A DNA stretch of 64,000 nt. Origin: Talinum fruticosum. Lineage: Eukaryota > Streptophyta > Magnoliopsida > Caryophyllales > Talinaceae. Numbering within the stretch: position 1 is the first letter of the stretch; the number at the start of each line of letters is the position of its first letter. Location of the stretch: positions 10,400,001-10,464,000 of the forward strand of contig JAITYX010000005.1 of the NCBI GenBank assembly GCA_021018815.1. The letters are read 5' to 3'. The notes under the pieces were generated by a model. It did not search any database and was not told the origin of the DNA. It worked only from the letters and a program-made list of their open reading frames with translations. A program made the translations under genes and the position numbers. Of the stretch, positions 20,701 to 31,892 are shown piece after piece.

Positions 20701-21939
20701 ACAGAGACAATCTAACCCTTCTCACTTCCTCTAATGAACCCGAGTAACACTTTTTACCGTGGTCCTTTTCGAGGAAGAAGGTTTTTCGGAACCCGGATTT
20801 GAATGACTTTAGGCTTAGTCCGATTCTCGAGTCTTCCATGTAGAGAACTGAGTCCGTATCTCTTCTTTTGAAAAACTTCTCTTTTGGGAACTGGAGGAGA
20901 TGGTTTCTTCTTGTAAACTGATGTGGGCTTAGTCCTCCTTTCATTTTTATGAATGGGACCACTCTCAGCTTTCCCGAACTTTACAGTTCCGGAATCCTTT
21001 TCGAAAAGTTCCGAGTAGGAATTGGATTCCTCCTCTTTGTTGAAACCAAGACCTTCTTTTCTGAAAGAGACACATTGGGATCCTAGGAGCATGCCAAGGT
21101 TTTTCTAACCTTGAGTAAATTTTAAAACAAGATCTTGAGACTCATTGAGCTTTTGCTTTAGCTGCTCATTTTCTTTTCCGAGTAACTCGGACTCGGTCTC
21201 ATTGGATTGAGCACTTGTCTTGAGTTCTCTCGAGTGTAAGTCTCAGCTTTTCCAATTCAATTTGCAAGGAAATGCTCTCGGAGGAAATTGACTCAAGTTG
21301 TTCTTTGAAACGAGAAGAATCAAAATTGGACTTCTCTTCCAAAGTAAAAATATACTTAGCCAAATCAACTTTGGAGAATTTGAGAAAGTACTCAATTACC
21401 TCTAGAGGATTTGATTCCTCATTGTCCGATTCCGAGTCCGACTTTGTTTCAGCTTCCGAGTCGAGATTTCCATCGGACACTTTGAGTCATCCGAGTCCTC
21501 GTCATCTTCCGATGAGTCCTCGTCACTCCATGTGGCCATCATAGCCTTTTTCTTCTTTCTGTCCCGTTTTCTCTTTGGACGAGTCTTTGACTATGTGATC
21601 CTTGCTCGCCACATTCAAAACAGACAGAGTTCTTGGTCAAAGAAAACTTTGAAGGAGATGAGTATTTACCTTTCCTATCCTTCTTGTCTTTCCTGTAGAA
21701 CTCTTCTTTTGGCTTCTTATCCCATCTTTTATGCTTCATCATTCTCTTGAAGCCTTTTGCAATAAGTGCCATGGGATCCTCTTCGAGTGAGAGGAACTCG
21801 GATCCGCTTCTCCGGTTTCGAGGCTTTCAGCTATGTTCTTTTTGGTGCTGCCCTCAGCATCCTCCTCTTCTAGGTGGATTTCATGAGTGAGAAGCTTTCC
21901 AATCAGCTCGTCCGGCTTTAGAAGTGATAGGTTCTGAGC
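20701..21939 (-). pseudogene. C1 gag: C-terminal part with zinc knuckle and coil
   Basis: From 21939: LSLLKPDELIGKLLTHEIHL and EEEDAEGSTKK, a basic stretch, then NSVCFECGEQGSHSQR near 21625, the CCHC zinc knuckle that binds RNA. It is damaged here by one-base indels (C2 has it whole). Next come an acidic segment DGNLDSEAETKSDSESDNEE (21472) and a long helical, coiled-coil-like part (IFTLEEKSNFDSSRFKEQL to LEKLRLTLE, 21380-21240). A basic linker to the protease (21092-20750) follows. The gag is split by solo LTR T2 at 21940. Confidence 0.8.
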
Positions 21940-24819
21940 TGTAACGCCCCGAGTTACCATTACTTAATAATTCTCTAATTCGAGAATATTAGGTAAGGTC
22001 GCAGCGAAGTCAACGACTGAAGGCGTCACCGTCGTCCTAAAGATAGGACAAGGCTATGTAATTAGAATAAAAGGGCTTACAATCTATGCTTGACCTCGAT
22101 AGAAGTAATTACCCTCCAAATTTCCAAGTCATCTCACAATACAGCTTTACTTGTTTAGTAACACCATATTTATATAACCTAGACTTTTGTCTATTGCACA
22201 AACTAATATACGACGTACAATAATTCCCAAGGTCATACCTAACCCTGGTTGAAGGTAAAGTCACCGTGAGCGTCTATGTACCTTCGATTTGCGAATGCCA
22301 CGTGGCTGGCTAGGGTTTGCCTTTGTCGGACTTAATAAATGGTTGATTGTTCGCCAATGCTTCTTCCTAAAACAAAAACAGTAAAATATTTTGAAAAGTG
22401 AGTCGAGACTCGATACGAACATTCTCGCATCTGTAAAATAACTTTGAAGAATATTTTGATTGAGCGCGCGCATTTCAATTCATTTTAGTTTGAAATCGGG
22501 GAGAGAATATAAGTAAAACTTGCTTGCCGGTTATTATCCGAAAGTGGAACCCCTTGATAATTGATACGATCTTAGTAAGGTGCACACCTCCCGGGCCGAC
22601 CGAGAACCCGAGTTGAAGCCGCGCGAGTTGGGCATAAGCCCCGATGATTGATAATTGATGGGCATAAGCCCCGATAATTGATGATTGGGCGGGGACCACT
22701 TGATTAGGTGGCAAAACTTGATTTGCAAATGATTCATTATTAATTATATATATGAGAAATATTGAGATTTGATGAAACATGTGAGTTTTCGAAAGGTACA
22801 GGCAATGAACGTACTCGAATTGAGAATATTTGTTTCTCCCCTTTTGCGTAAATTTGAATCACCGGCTATTCGGCAACGGAAGTGGCCTCGGTTCGTTTAA
22901 AATGGATTTCTAGGGTTAATAATGTTTCCTTGGGTTTTAATGCTTGAATTTGTATAGGCTTTAACAACGTATTTCATTTCCTATATTCGTATGAAAATCG
23001 ATTAAACTAATGTTTGTATTACTCAACTTTACTGCATTGATTCCATTTCGATTATTGAATATAATTTATATTAATCAAAGAAGTTGATTAGGCTAACTAA
23101 ATACCCAATGATATTGGTGTTATTCGATTTGCTAGATGACTTGGATTGAAAAATGGTGTACATATATACACAACACTTATTCTTAATTCCTTCCTCACTT
23201 CTCCCTTCTCTCGCACTCAAAACCCATAGTTAAATAATTAATTAATCCATCAAATGCCCTTCCATCGGAAGGTTTCACAACTTTGCTGAATCGCCCAAAA
23301 TTCATACATATACCATGTTAAGGTTATGAACGTTATTCTCTCAACAAACTTCATATTCACACCCACAATTAGGCATGCCTAATGCTCAATTACTTTCCAT
23401 GCCCGTACACTTGCACATTACCGAATTTCAACCTCTACGCACGCATTCTCCTTTTGTTTGCTCAATACAACGATTGTTCAAAATGTAGCAATTCCACCAA
23501 ATTGTTCAATTCCCGTACATACACCATGTTAAGATCATAAGCATTGTTCTCCGACAAATTTCACATTCACAACCACTATTAGGTATGCTTAATGTTCAAA
23601 TCACCCTCACATGTCTACACTTGCACATTGCTTAATTTCACTCTCCACATACACATTCTCATTCATTTGTTCAATATAACCATTTCCAACACATAATAAA
23701 TTCATCCATTTACCCAATTCTATGATAAACATCTCCCGAGACTCATTCACTAATTCATAATCTCCTCACGAGAATCACATTCGTTCTCATTCATACAATA
23801 CACAACCAATCCATTGGGACGCCACAACTCGATTATTCACACCAATTCGAATTTTCCCCAATTTAATCTTTGAATTCACTCCACAAATATATTTCTAATC
23901 ATAATTCAATTTACGAGTTACAATTGCTCAAATAGATAATGAAATTGATAATTTAGGGTCTAGAGTTTTACCTTCAAAACCAAGAGAGGGCAGCCAAGAG
24001 GAGGGTGGAGTGATGGCGGTACAGCTGGACTCGAGCGAACACCGGCCAGCACCGGCGGCGAATTCCGGCGGTTGCAGCGGCTGGTGGTTGGGCTGTGAAA
24101 TGGCCCGCGGCAGGGAACCGGGCCGCGCCTTGCGGAACGCGCGGAGAGCGAGAGCGCGGGAGAGTGAGAGAGATAGAGGGAGAGAATGGTGGCCGGCGCC
24201 GGTCTTCCAGCTGGTGTCGGCTGTGCTGGTGGCCAAAGGAGGCGACGCCAGCGAGAGAGAAGAAGCGAGGGACGCGAAGCGAGCACGCGAGGAAGAGACA
24301 GAGCGGCAGCGCGAGGGAGAGTGAAAGGGAGCTCGCCGGCCGGCGCCTAGCGCCGGCTTCGGCCGCGCGGTGGCGTCCGATGGCCGGACTCGGGAGGCAG
24401 AGAGGTGGTGAGGCGGGGAGATGCGAGAGGAGGCGGGGAGGGCGAGAGAACGAAGGAGCACGGAGAGAGAGGAGGAGCTCGGAATATATTTTAAGTCTGT
24501 CGACGTTCCGAGAGAATTCCTTCTCTGGATTTTTCCTTAGAAAAATCTGACTTGATTATTTGATTATTTTGATTTATTTGTTTATTTACGTATTTTGTTT
24601 TCTTTTATTGTTACTTTTTAATTTTGTTTTTAATAACGATGTTCACAAATTAAAATCTTATTATGAGATTTTTATTAAGGCCACTCCGTCACCTTAGCTG
24701 CATAACACATGTATAGGGATAATGTAAATATAAAATATCGAATTGAAGTGCACACGCTCAATTATATAAATAGTGTAATTAATAAAATAAATAATGTGAT
24801 TTAGGGTCGGGTTGTTACA
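21940..24819. mobile_element. solo LTR T2 with TSD TGAGC, inside C1 gag
   Basis: 2880 bp from TGTAACGCCCC to GGTTGTTACA. It is flanked by identical 5-bp copies TGAGC at 21935-21939 and 24820-24824. C2 gag (about 62130) is uninterrupted at the matching point and acts as an empty site. Inside is a tandem pair of about 30 bp (GGGCATAAGCCCCGAT twice, 22624-22684), AT-rich sequence at 22900-23900, and a GC-rich block at 23990-24480. No internal retroelement sequence remains. Confidence 0.95.
23990..24480. other. GC-rich purine-skewed island in T2
   Basis: Strongly G/A-rich on plus with many CpG sites, ending about 340 bases before the LTR end. It yields long open frames on both strands (Ser/Pro/Ala-rich on minus, Arg/Glu-rich on plus), judged to be compositional. 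It is preceded by TTACCTTCAAAACCAAG at 23969; T3 has a similar ATACCTCAAAAGAGG at 52439 before its own GC block. Confidence 0.6.
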
Positions 24820-25412
24820 TGAGCCTCCTCTATGGCGATCACCTTGGGACCCCATCTTTTCTTGGGTAGGCTTTTGAGTATCTTTCGCACATTTCCTCGT
24901 GGGAAATCTTCTTACCCGGAGATTTGAGATTGTTGGTAATCTCGATGAAATCGAATGAACATCCGAGTGATGTTCCCTTCAGCTCCATCTTAAATAGCTC
25001 ATATTTGTGAAGATATTGGGCTGATCTTCGCTTGTCCGACCTGGCTTGTACCTTCATAAGTGTTTACCAGTGTGTCCCACACTTCTTTGGCTGTGTCACG
25101 AGGTAGACACTCGGTTGTATTCTTCCGAGTTGATGGCGCACATAAGAATGTTCATTGCCTTGAAGTTCTTTCGAAGTTCTCTGCTTCACCTGGAGTAAAC
25201 TCGGCCTTTGTCTTGGGAATGAGTCTAAATTCTTCTGTCTTCATGGGAATGCGGTTTCCTTGTTGTATGATGTCCCAAACATCTTCATCATGATCGAGGA
25301 GGAAACATTCCATGAGTTTCTTCCGAGTGTACGAAGTTGGATCCTTTGAATTGTGGTGGTCTGCTGGAAGATCTTCCTTCATGGAACTCTCCGTTGTTCG
25401 AGCCATTTGATC
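24820..25412 (-). pseudogene. C1 gag: N-terminal part
   Basis: The start is ATG at 25406-25404 (MARTTESSMKEDLPADHH), about 45 bases after the primer site. Then RKKLMECFLLDHDEDVWDII, IPMKTEEFR, a worn KNFKAMNIL-like block, SAQYLHKYELFKMELKGTS, DFIEITNNLKSPGKKISHEE and AYPRKDGVP up to T2. This is the DUF4219/UBN2-like capsid region common to plant copia elements, with indels. It forms the coat of the virus-like particle in the cytoplasm. Confidence 0.85.
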
Positions 25413-25451
25413 TTTAGACCTTTTGATGGTTAGATCCTTTACGAAAGGCTA

Positions 25452-25463
25452 GGCTCGATACCA
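25452..25463 (-). promoter_or_regulatory. C1 primer-binding site
   Basis: The minus strand reads TGGTATCGAGCC directly inside the LTR edge. The usual plant site complementary to initiator tRNA-Met is TGGTATCAGAGC, so one A is missing. C2 (62768-62779) shows the same shortened site. Confidence 0.85.
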
Positions 25464-25465
25464 AT

Positions 25466-27044
25466 TGAAGGTTTGCTTGGGGAGAGACGAGTCACCCTAA
25501 AGGGGGTTGAATAGGGTGATGGAAGATTTTTCGAAAATCAAACTCTTTTGAGCGAGGACGAGACATAAACAGATTCCGAGTCTAAAATGGGGTCGAAAAG
25601 TATGAACTCAAAATCGCAGTGAGGAGTAAAGAAGCGAGATAAAGCTGAAGCTTTTAGTTTATCCGAGTCTAGAATGTACTCGAAGGTGAAAACACAGAAA
25701 GTACTTGGAAACCTTCCGGGGCGGAAAACCACGGACCGTGTTAATCCAAGAACGAAGTCAAATCCACTATTTTGAGTCCACAAAATACCGTAGACTGATC
25801 GAACCCGAGTTGCTCCCTGACAACTCCTTACAAGTTTTTCCTAGACTCAAAAATTTCCTTATTCGATCTAATACTTCCTAGCTGAGATAACCCTTACAGC
25901 TAAGGACAAGCGAGCTGAGTTAACCCTTACAGCTCAATCAAGGGACCTTACTTAGAGAGTAAGAAAGAGAGTGTTTGTAATTAAGTACAAGACCTTACAA
26001 CTCATAATATAATGAATTACGAGTGGAAGTTGTAAGTAGAAGATTGAGAATGAATACAATGACTTTGCTCAAGTATGTGTATTATCAATAGATTCAGCAA
26101 TCTTCAAGTCTTGATAGTTGGCTTCTATATATAGATGACCAGGCAGACATAGCTCGTTATCTCCATCTTCCGACTGGAAGTCCCTTTATGACCGTTGTTA
26201 AGAACTTTCCGAGTCACTCAAAAGTATCCGTTGAGATATGAACGTTGAGCAACGATTCTTGATCGCTTTGGAAGTCCCAAAACCACTGGTGGTGTCTTGA
26301 AAGATAAGGTGGAAACCACCATTTAGCTTGGCGTTGCGGTTTTCAATTTTGGAAATAGACAGCCCTAACGCAATCTTACGGGGCTAGGTCGGAGGTGGAA
26401 AAAACTTTGTCTCGCTGGTGATTTGACGTTTTGAAGCTCGGTTACTTTTGTATTTTCAAAAGGTGTAGCCTCGTTTGAATAACCTACAAAAGTAAATCAA
26501 ATTGGTTCTCAAAGTATAAAATACTTTGATCCAAAATTAGACACGGATAATAATATAATTAAGATAATTTAAGTGACTAATTATCTCGATCAGAAAAGTA
26601 ATGAAATTTTCCGAGTCTAATATCCATGAAACTCAAAATTCCATCCGAGTTAGTCTAAGCGAGAATCAAGTTATATAAGGAACATCGAGTGAAATAAACT
26701 TGATCTAGACTAAGCATGGTTCGGACTGAAGCGCTGACTATAACAGAATAAGACCTGTAACATGGAATTAGACCTGAGTGCGGTTATGCGAATACTAGTC
26801 ATTTGAACATGCGATAATTCTAAGTGATGAGAGACTCGGAACCGAGTGAGACAGCGTGAGTGCATATCTGTTTTCCGAGTCACTCGGAGACAAGCAAGAA
26901 TACATGGGGTAATTGCTATATCACTTAGAAAAGTTTCTAAGGTACGAGAGAATGCCTTGGAATCAAAACTCTATAAGTGAGAAATTCTTATACCGATTCC
27001 TTTGATAGAACTCAAAAATGTGCGGAGTAAAGTCCGAGTCTTCA
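25466..27044 (-). mobile_element. C1 LTR (5' LTR position)
   Basis: A complete 1579-bp LTR: plus-strand TGAAGGTTTGC...GAGTCTTCA, so TGAAG/CTTCA ends in sense. A minus-strand TATA-type box (CTATATATAG on plus) lies near 26125. On the left is the primer site and gag, as expected for a 5' LTR. On the right, however, is a polypurine tract and element-internal sequence rather than host DNA, as expected for a 3' LTR. Confidence 0.92.
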
Positions 27045-27173
27045 ATCTCCCCTTTTGATGAAAGGCATTCCATACTTAGACAGAAACTTTTGTTAGTGAT
27101 AAAGATCTATTTTTACTTATGTTTCTAGGAGTAAAGATCTGTTTAAATTAATTAATATTCTATCTTTTTACTT
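27045..27173 (-). mobile_element. polypurine tract and short interior piece outside C1 LTR
   Basis: The minus strand reads CATCAAAAGGGGAGAT at 27060-27045 directly before the LTR U3 tip; C2 has CATCAAAAGAGGGAGAC at the same place. The next bases to about 27117 match 14665-14700 (CTTTTGTTAGTGATAAAGAT), i.e. the other edge of C1. The sequence to 27173 is unassigned. G1 resumes at 27174. Confidence 0.8.
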
Positions 27174-27469
27174 GTCCAACTAGATGGTCCGCTGATTGAG
27201 TTAATTATTATTTTTCAGGGTGGTCCAATTATGCGGTCCAATTTACTTATGCTTCTAGGTGAACGATAAAGATAATAAAGCATAAAAGTGAGCATAAAAC
27301 TTACTTTTATTTAACAAAAGGTAAGCCTACTACTTACCTGAGTACATAGTTAATAAAAGGGAAAAACCAAGCACACTACTTGGAAAAATTAAAAACTATT
27401 CTAAAGAGGCAAAACTAAACTTCCTAATTCTTTTATTTCTTCCTAACATTTATATCTAAAAATTCAACC
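27174..27469 (+). mobile_element. G1 spacer, second and third repeat units
   Basis: G1 sequence after C1: GTCCAACTAGATGGTCC (27174) and GTCCAATTATGCGGTCC (about 27224), then a block matching G2 43905-44130 in reverse, including GGTGAACGATAAAG and AAGGTAAGCCTACTACTTACC. It is the spacer between the end of sense pol and the end of antisense aORF2. Confidence 0.75.
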
Positions 27470-28676
27470 CTAATTTATTTTCACTTTCTTCCCTTTTGGA
27501 TCACTGGACTCGGCTCCATCATCTTTGGTACTCTTCTTTAGCTCTTAAGTACTGGCTTTTAAACCCAACATGCGTACAAAGGGTTGCTATCCAGGTATGT
27601 GTCCTAAATTGGGACACTTTCTAGTGTGCAATGTACCAGCCTATGGTATTGCTATGGTTTCTAAGGTATTTCTCCCACCAGGACGCGGGGTGATCGGTTA
27701 CCTCCTCTACTCGCTTTCGTTGACAAAAGTGTATCGCCGGATATGTGTCTACTCTTATAGGAGCATGGATCAACTATAGATGCTCCATTAACCAAATCTG
27801 CACACCATAGAAGAAACATCTATAATAAGAGTCCAGCACAGTCAAAATTCAACCATTCTTCAAGGGCCAATAGGAGCAAAATAAAATAAAAATAATAAAT
27901 AAAAAAATAGCGAAAAGGCATGGAGACGTTCGGCGTGAACTAGAGGCGCTTCAGCCTTGGCGGCACCGGATAGCCACGTTGTGGCCAATGCCATCGACCG
28001 GTTCCCACCGTTTGCTCTCGGTCTTCATTTGCTTACCTGCAACAACGAGAGGGCTCCCAGCGAAATCCTCTTCCCGGATCGGCGTCGACCCGATATAATC
28101 TTATTATAGTTTCAGTAACAATCGGTGGAGTCGGGAGCGAGTAATCTTCCGATTGCTCAACTAAGCGCAGTAGTGTCGCGAGCGCCATGTCCCCGCGGCC
28201 TCCTACAAATAGGAAACCACCTATTAGACAGGTGATAATGGCTCGTCGTCTAGGGATGATGATAGACTCGAGAGAATGCATACATCCGGCGATAATGTTT
28301 CATTAGGTTCATTAGGTTCACTGATTCCCTAATAAGAATCCACCCTAGATTCTTATTACTCGACTTCAGAAGGTATTTATAGGTTTCGTGCGGATTTTCG
28401 GAAGATTTGGGTACAACGGGCTTGGTGCGGCGTTAAATGTCCGAGAATAGCATCAAACTCTTAAGGCAGGGGACATAATTACTTATTCCCAAACTTAAAA
28501 ACGTGGTGGTGAGGATCCCAGTAGGCCACGACGGCCTTTAAGAAAGTCTAATAGACTTTCATTTGGCGAATTCTAAATAAAGTATTCATCATATATTGTG
28601 ATAAGCCTACCCTCTCGGTATTTGTCATCTCATGCATCCAACGAGATAAATCGGTCATGAAATTCATCTTTTAAAA
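27470..28676 (-). pseudogene. G1 antisense gene aORF2 (DUF7745-like)
   Basis: On the strand opposite to pol. ATG at 28676 begins MNFMTDLSRWMHEMTNTER, matching G0 (36434) and G2 (42409). Next come LNTLFRIR-like, a worn WTFLR and a FGD.ELCP-like part. Then, in the frame 28281-28033, SIIIPRRRAIITCLIGGFLF and GGRGDMALATLLRLVEQ, up to a conserved splice donor (TTGCAG|GTAAGC near 28034). A later exon reads WWEKYLRNHS (near 27690) and ends ESSDPKGKKVKIN with TAG at 27472-27470. The middle motif in G2 (WDP..HVFKFGD.ELCPLLE) recalls DUF7745 proteins found in plant transposons. Function unknown; the copy has frameshifts. Confidence 0.7.
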
Positions 28677-28787
28677 TTAGAAAGAAATCTACGAGCACTA
28701 AGGGAATATCTTTAGGATTTGTTCTTTGCTAAGGAAATTGCGAAAGAATGTTTAGAAGGCACAATTTTTGGTCATCAACAGAGGTTC

Positions 28788-28795
28788 AATTTATA
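28788..28795 (-). promoter_or_regulatory. TATA box of G1 aORF2
   Basis: The minus strand reads AATATAAATTGAACC, 112 bases before the aORF2 ATG. G0 has TTATAAATTGGACC 121 bases before its ATG and G2 has CTATAAAAATG 102 bases before. Confidence 0.6.
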
Positions 28796-29228
28796 TTAGT
28801 TTCCGAGCACTAGAGTCCTACTGCACCAGCACCACCATTGTTCGCCGGTGCACAGGCTTTCTTGCGCATGGCGAGGCATCGGCCGGGGTCTTGGACCGGC
28901 CGGTTCGCCTTATTTCTTTTGGCCGGAGCACTCCTTAGGCCACTATTTAATCTTGCCCTGGCCCTTCTTTGCTCAGGCCCCGTTATTTTTGGACAATGCA
29001 CTTAAAAATTCCCATTTTCATTTTTATTATTTTCTTTTATGGGGGCTATGTGAAAATTTTTCAATTTGTCTTTGTAATTTTTCCTATGAATTTCTACATC
29101 ATATTAATAAAAGAAAGCATTTTTAGAATCAAGTCTTTGTATTTCATCTCATTGCATAGAGTCAAAATCTTACAAAATATTAAACGTTAAACAACACAAA
29201 GCACCCTACAAGGGATCAAATAATCTTC

Positions 29229-31749
29229 GCCATCGAAAGCATCATCGAAGATGTAATTCCCAAAGTCCTCCACGACGGACGTGGTCGACCGTCTCTACCA
29301 CCTTGAGAAGAGCTAGGTCCATGGTCTCAAGATTGAGATGCTCCATGAGAAGGCCCGCTGTAAGATGCCCGATTGAAGTTAAGTAGGTTCCCATGGCGAT
29401 CAAATGCTTGAAGGGGCATAATATCCATACCTTCTTCGATAAAGTTAGGGCCCGCACTAGAAAAACTAGGCCCGGAGTTGCTAGGCCCTGCTTTAGAAGT
29501 ACTCGATGATGCACATGTCGTGAAGAGCTGTCGAAAGGTACCCGCTCTAGTGGAACCACCGGGAGGTGTTTGTAGGCTAGATGAATGTGCTTGTACCCCC
29601 GGTTCACAGAGAAGGCCTCTTAATGAAGACGTTCTTGATCGACGCCTCTAAAAATGAAGGAGCAATCAGAACACCCACTAAAAGCTCAATAAAGTTAGCA
29701 ATTCACCGACCAAAGACTTACCTAGAAGGTTAGGAAGGTTCTCCTAGAGAAGAAGTCTCGAATACCCCTAAGGGCAAATTGGAGTCTGACGGACATGGTC
29801 TAATATTGCTCCGAATCATACTACAAAGATTTAATGGTCTTAGTAACTCTTAGCATGCAATTAAAAGTAAAGAGCATAAAACTCTTACTCCTTGCTAGTT
29901 TCTAGGAAAAGGAAACCGCATGCACTCCTCCTCCGAAAGTTCAGGAATTCATATGTAACGAGGAGTTTCCTCGGGCTAAGAAACATCCACATCAAGACTT
30001 GGAATGTGGATGTCCTCTGGGAGCAGCTATAGAGAGTTGAGGTTAATTTCCATACAAGAAATTTAACTACATAGAGAAGGAAGAAGGGTTGGAAACTCAC
30101 CAACCGGATCATAATTCATCCCAAATGATGTGCTTAAAACATGTATAAATTCAAGAACTGGGTATAGGGATATCCAGTGATTGCTTCTTATTGCTCTTGT
30201 GGAGAAAGAAAGTGGAAGTAAAACATGGTTCGTGGTGGATCGAGAGGAACAAATGGAGGCCATGTATTGTTGCGGATTTATGACGTAACTCTCTCGAAAA
30301 GTTACCAACAAAACTCGAAAGGACCCTCAAATAAGATCCTTTTTCACTTAACTCCCGTGCGATGATTACACTTGGAGGAAGATGGAGTTAGGCCCAAGGA
30401 TGGAAATTGCCCTGCACATATAGGATTTATAAAGACATAAGCAAGCACAAGTGATAAGCAATAAGAAAATAGGCATAGAATGTGCTCAGCCAAGGCTAGT
30501 GCCAGCCACGGTCGTGCCCATAAGGCCCACCACAGGCTGTGAGCAGTGGCAGCCAGCGGGCGGTGAAGCAAAATTTTTCTGCGCACATTTTTTAGGCAAA
30601 TTTTTGAGCTTAAAAGTGACATACCGAAGCCACATGGTTGAGTGCATACCTCAAGAAGCCTATATCATGGATTTGGGGCTGTTGAAGATGGATTCTAGGC
30701 CATGATATGGAGGTCATAAATGTTAAATGATTTGTTGAACCGGGCGAAAGGTGTGGGAAATATTCATACAACCACAACTGCAACTTTTACAAGACAAGTG
30801 AGACTTTTATCCACACAAGATAAAATATTGGAAATAAGCTAAGAATTAGAGCATAGCTCGATGATCTTCCACATGCCGCATAGTGGAAGATAATTTGTCA
30901 AGTCCTTATCATGCTTGGTATGTCGCACACCGGCACAGAGACCCCTTATAAGGTAAGTGTATGGAGGCGCACCCAGTTGAGCTCTTTTATTTTGTCAAGG
31001 TCCGCTAAGTTTACCAAATAGTAAACATGAACCTTTGACGCTTGGTCGAAAAGAGTACCGTGCTCAACAAGAGAGCAAGCACGATCCGGACTTATTGTGG
31101 AGAATGTCGGGCCTAAAACTTGACATCCTCAAAAGGGTGGTGTATCTCCCGAGGAAACATACTAGCCACGGGACCGTAGAGATGACGAAGATAGCCATGA
31201 TCTTTATGCAAGCTCGGTCATAGACTAGAGGCTCCCTCGAGAAGCCTCAACCCAATAAAACCGCAAAATTAAGAGGAGTAATATTCATCTTCGCTAAAGG
31301 AAGATGGAAGTTATTAGTGGTATCCCAAAGCGCTCACTAATAGCCTTAATGGGATCCCACTCTCTTTTGTCACAAAGATGATTCAAAGCAATGAAAAGGG
31401 AACCAAACCTAGTGTTATGAATGACATCTTCTAAGGGATAGTGCATTTTTCTACATGTTTCCATGAACTTGGGTATGGCTCCACTATTTCGGATTGAGCC
31501 TTTACGGAAAACAAAAATCCAACAAGATTTTTAGTATAAGAACTACTCTAAGTGAGCAAAAGTAGAAGCTTAAGCCAACAAGCTTACCGAAGGAGTAATG
31601 GCAAGTGAAGAAACATGGTTTTCAGCTTCCACCTAGAAGTCATTTGGGTTCCATTGTTCATGAGGACAACATTCCCGTTCCAAGAAGTTATCATGGACCA
31701 ACTTCTCAACCCTTGTTCTCTCGGTAGAATGAGCCTTTCTTCTAGACAT
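29229..31749 (-). pseudogene. G1 antisense gene aORF1 (plant-mobile-domain-like, six exons)
   Basis: ATG at 31749 (MSRRKAHSTERTRVEKLVHD). Exons by conserved GT-AG sites: 31749-31588, 31499-30625, 30411-30101, 30016-29889, 29820-29722 and 29647 to about 29229. Exon 2 holds FMETCRKMHYPLEDVIHNTR, LFIALNHLCDKREWDPIKAI and a worn FHLP..KM.ITPLNFAVLLG, which fits the plant mobile domain core (TFHLP.GEMT.TL.D...L.GLP). The last exon is Ser-rich and ends DFGNYIFDDAFDGED. G2 has the same gene with exon lengths within about 20 bases. Stops and frameshifts make this copy nonfunctional. The domain name is inferred from the motif only. Confidence 0.75.
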
Positions 31750-31880
31750 TTCTAAAGAGATGATTTTTGAAGACCAAATAGTTTTCTTAAGACAAGAAGG
31801 ACCAAAATAAGAATGCAACAATAGTAAAGCTAGAAAGCAAGAAAGGAGTAGCGAAGTGTGCAAAATGAACACACTAAACT

Positions 31881-31892
31881 CCCTTTTATATA
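31881..31892 (-). promoter_or_regulatory. TATA box of G1 aORF1
   Basis: The minus strand reads GAATGGGTATATAAAAGGG, about 135-145 bases before the ATG at 31749. G2 has GAATGGGCCCATAAAAGGGG about 120 bases before its ATG. The GAATGGG lead-in is shared, so the promoter and not only the box is conserved. Confidence 0.65.

Noticed and set aside
23928..24461. 177-codon minus-strand frame and overlapping plus frames
   Set aside because: Inside T2, same compositional cause; no matching protein in the equivalent places of T1 or T3.
14543..27190. A 16-bp target duplication around C1 (GTCCAACTAGAYGGT at both sides)
   Set aside because: Alignment with G2 shows the two copies are the first and second units of a pre-existing spaced motif, not a duplication made on insertion.
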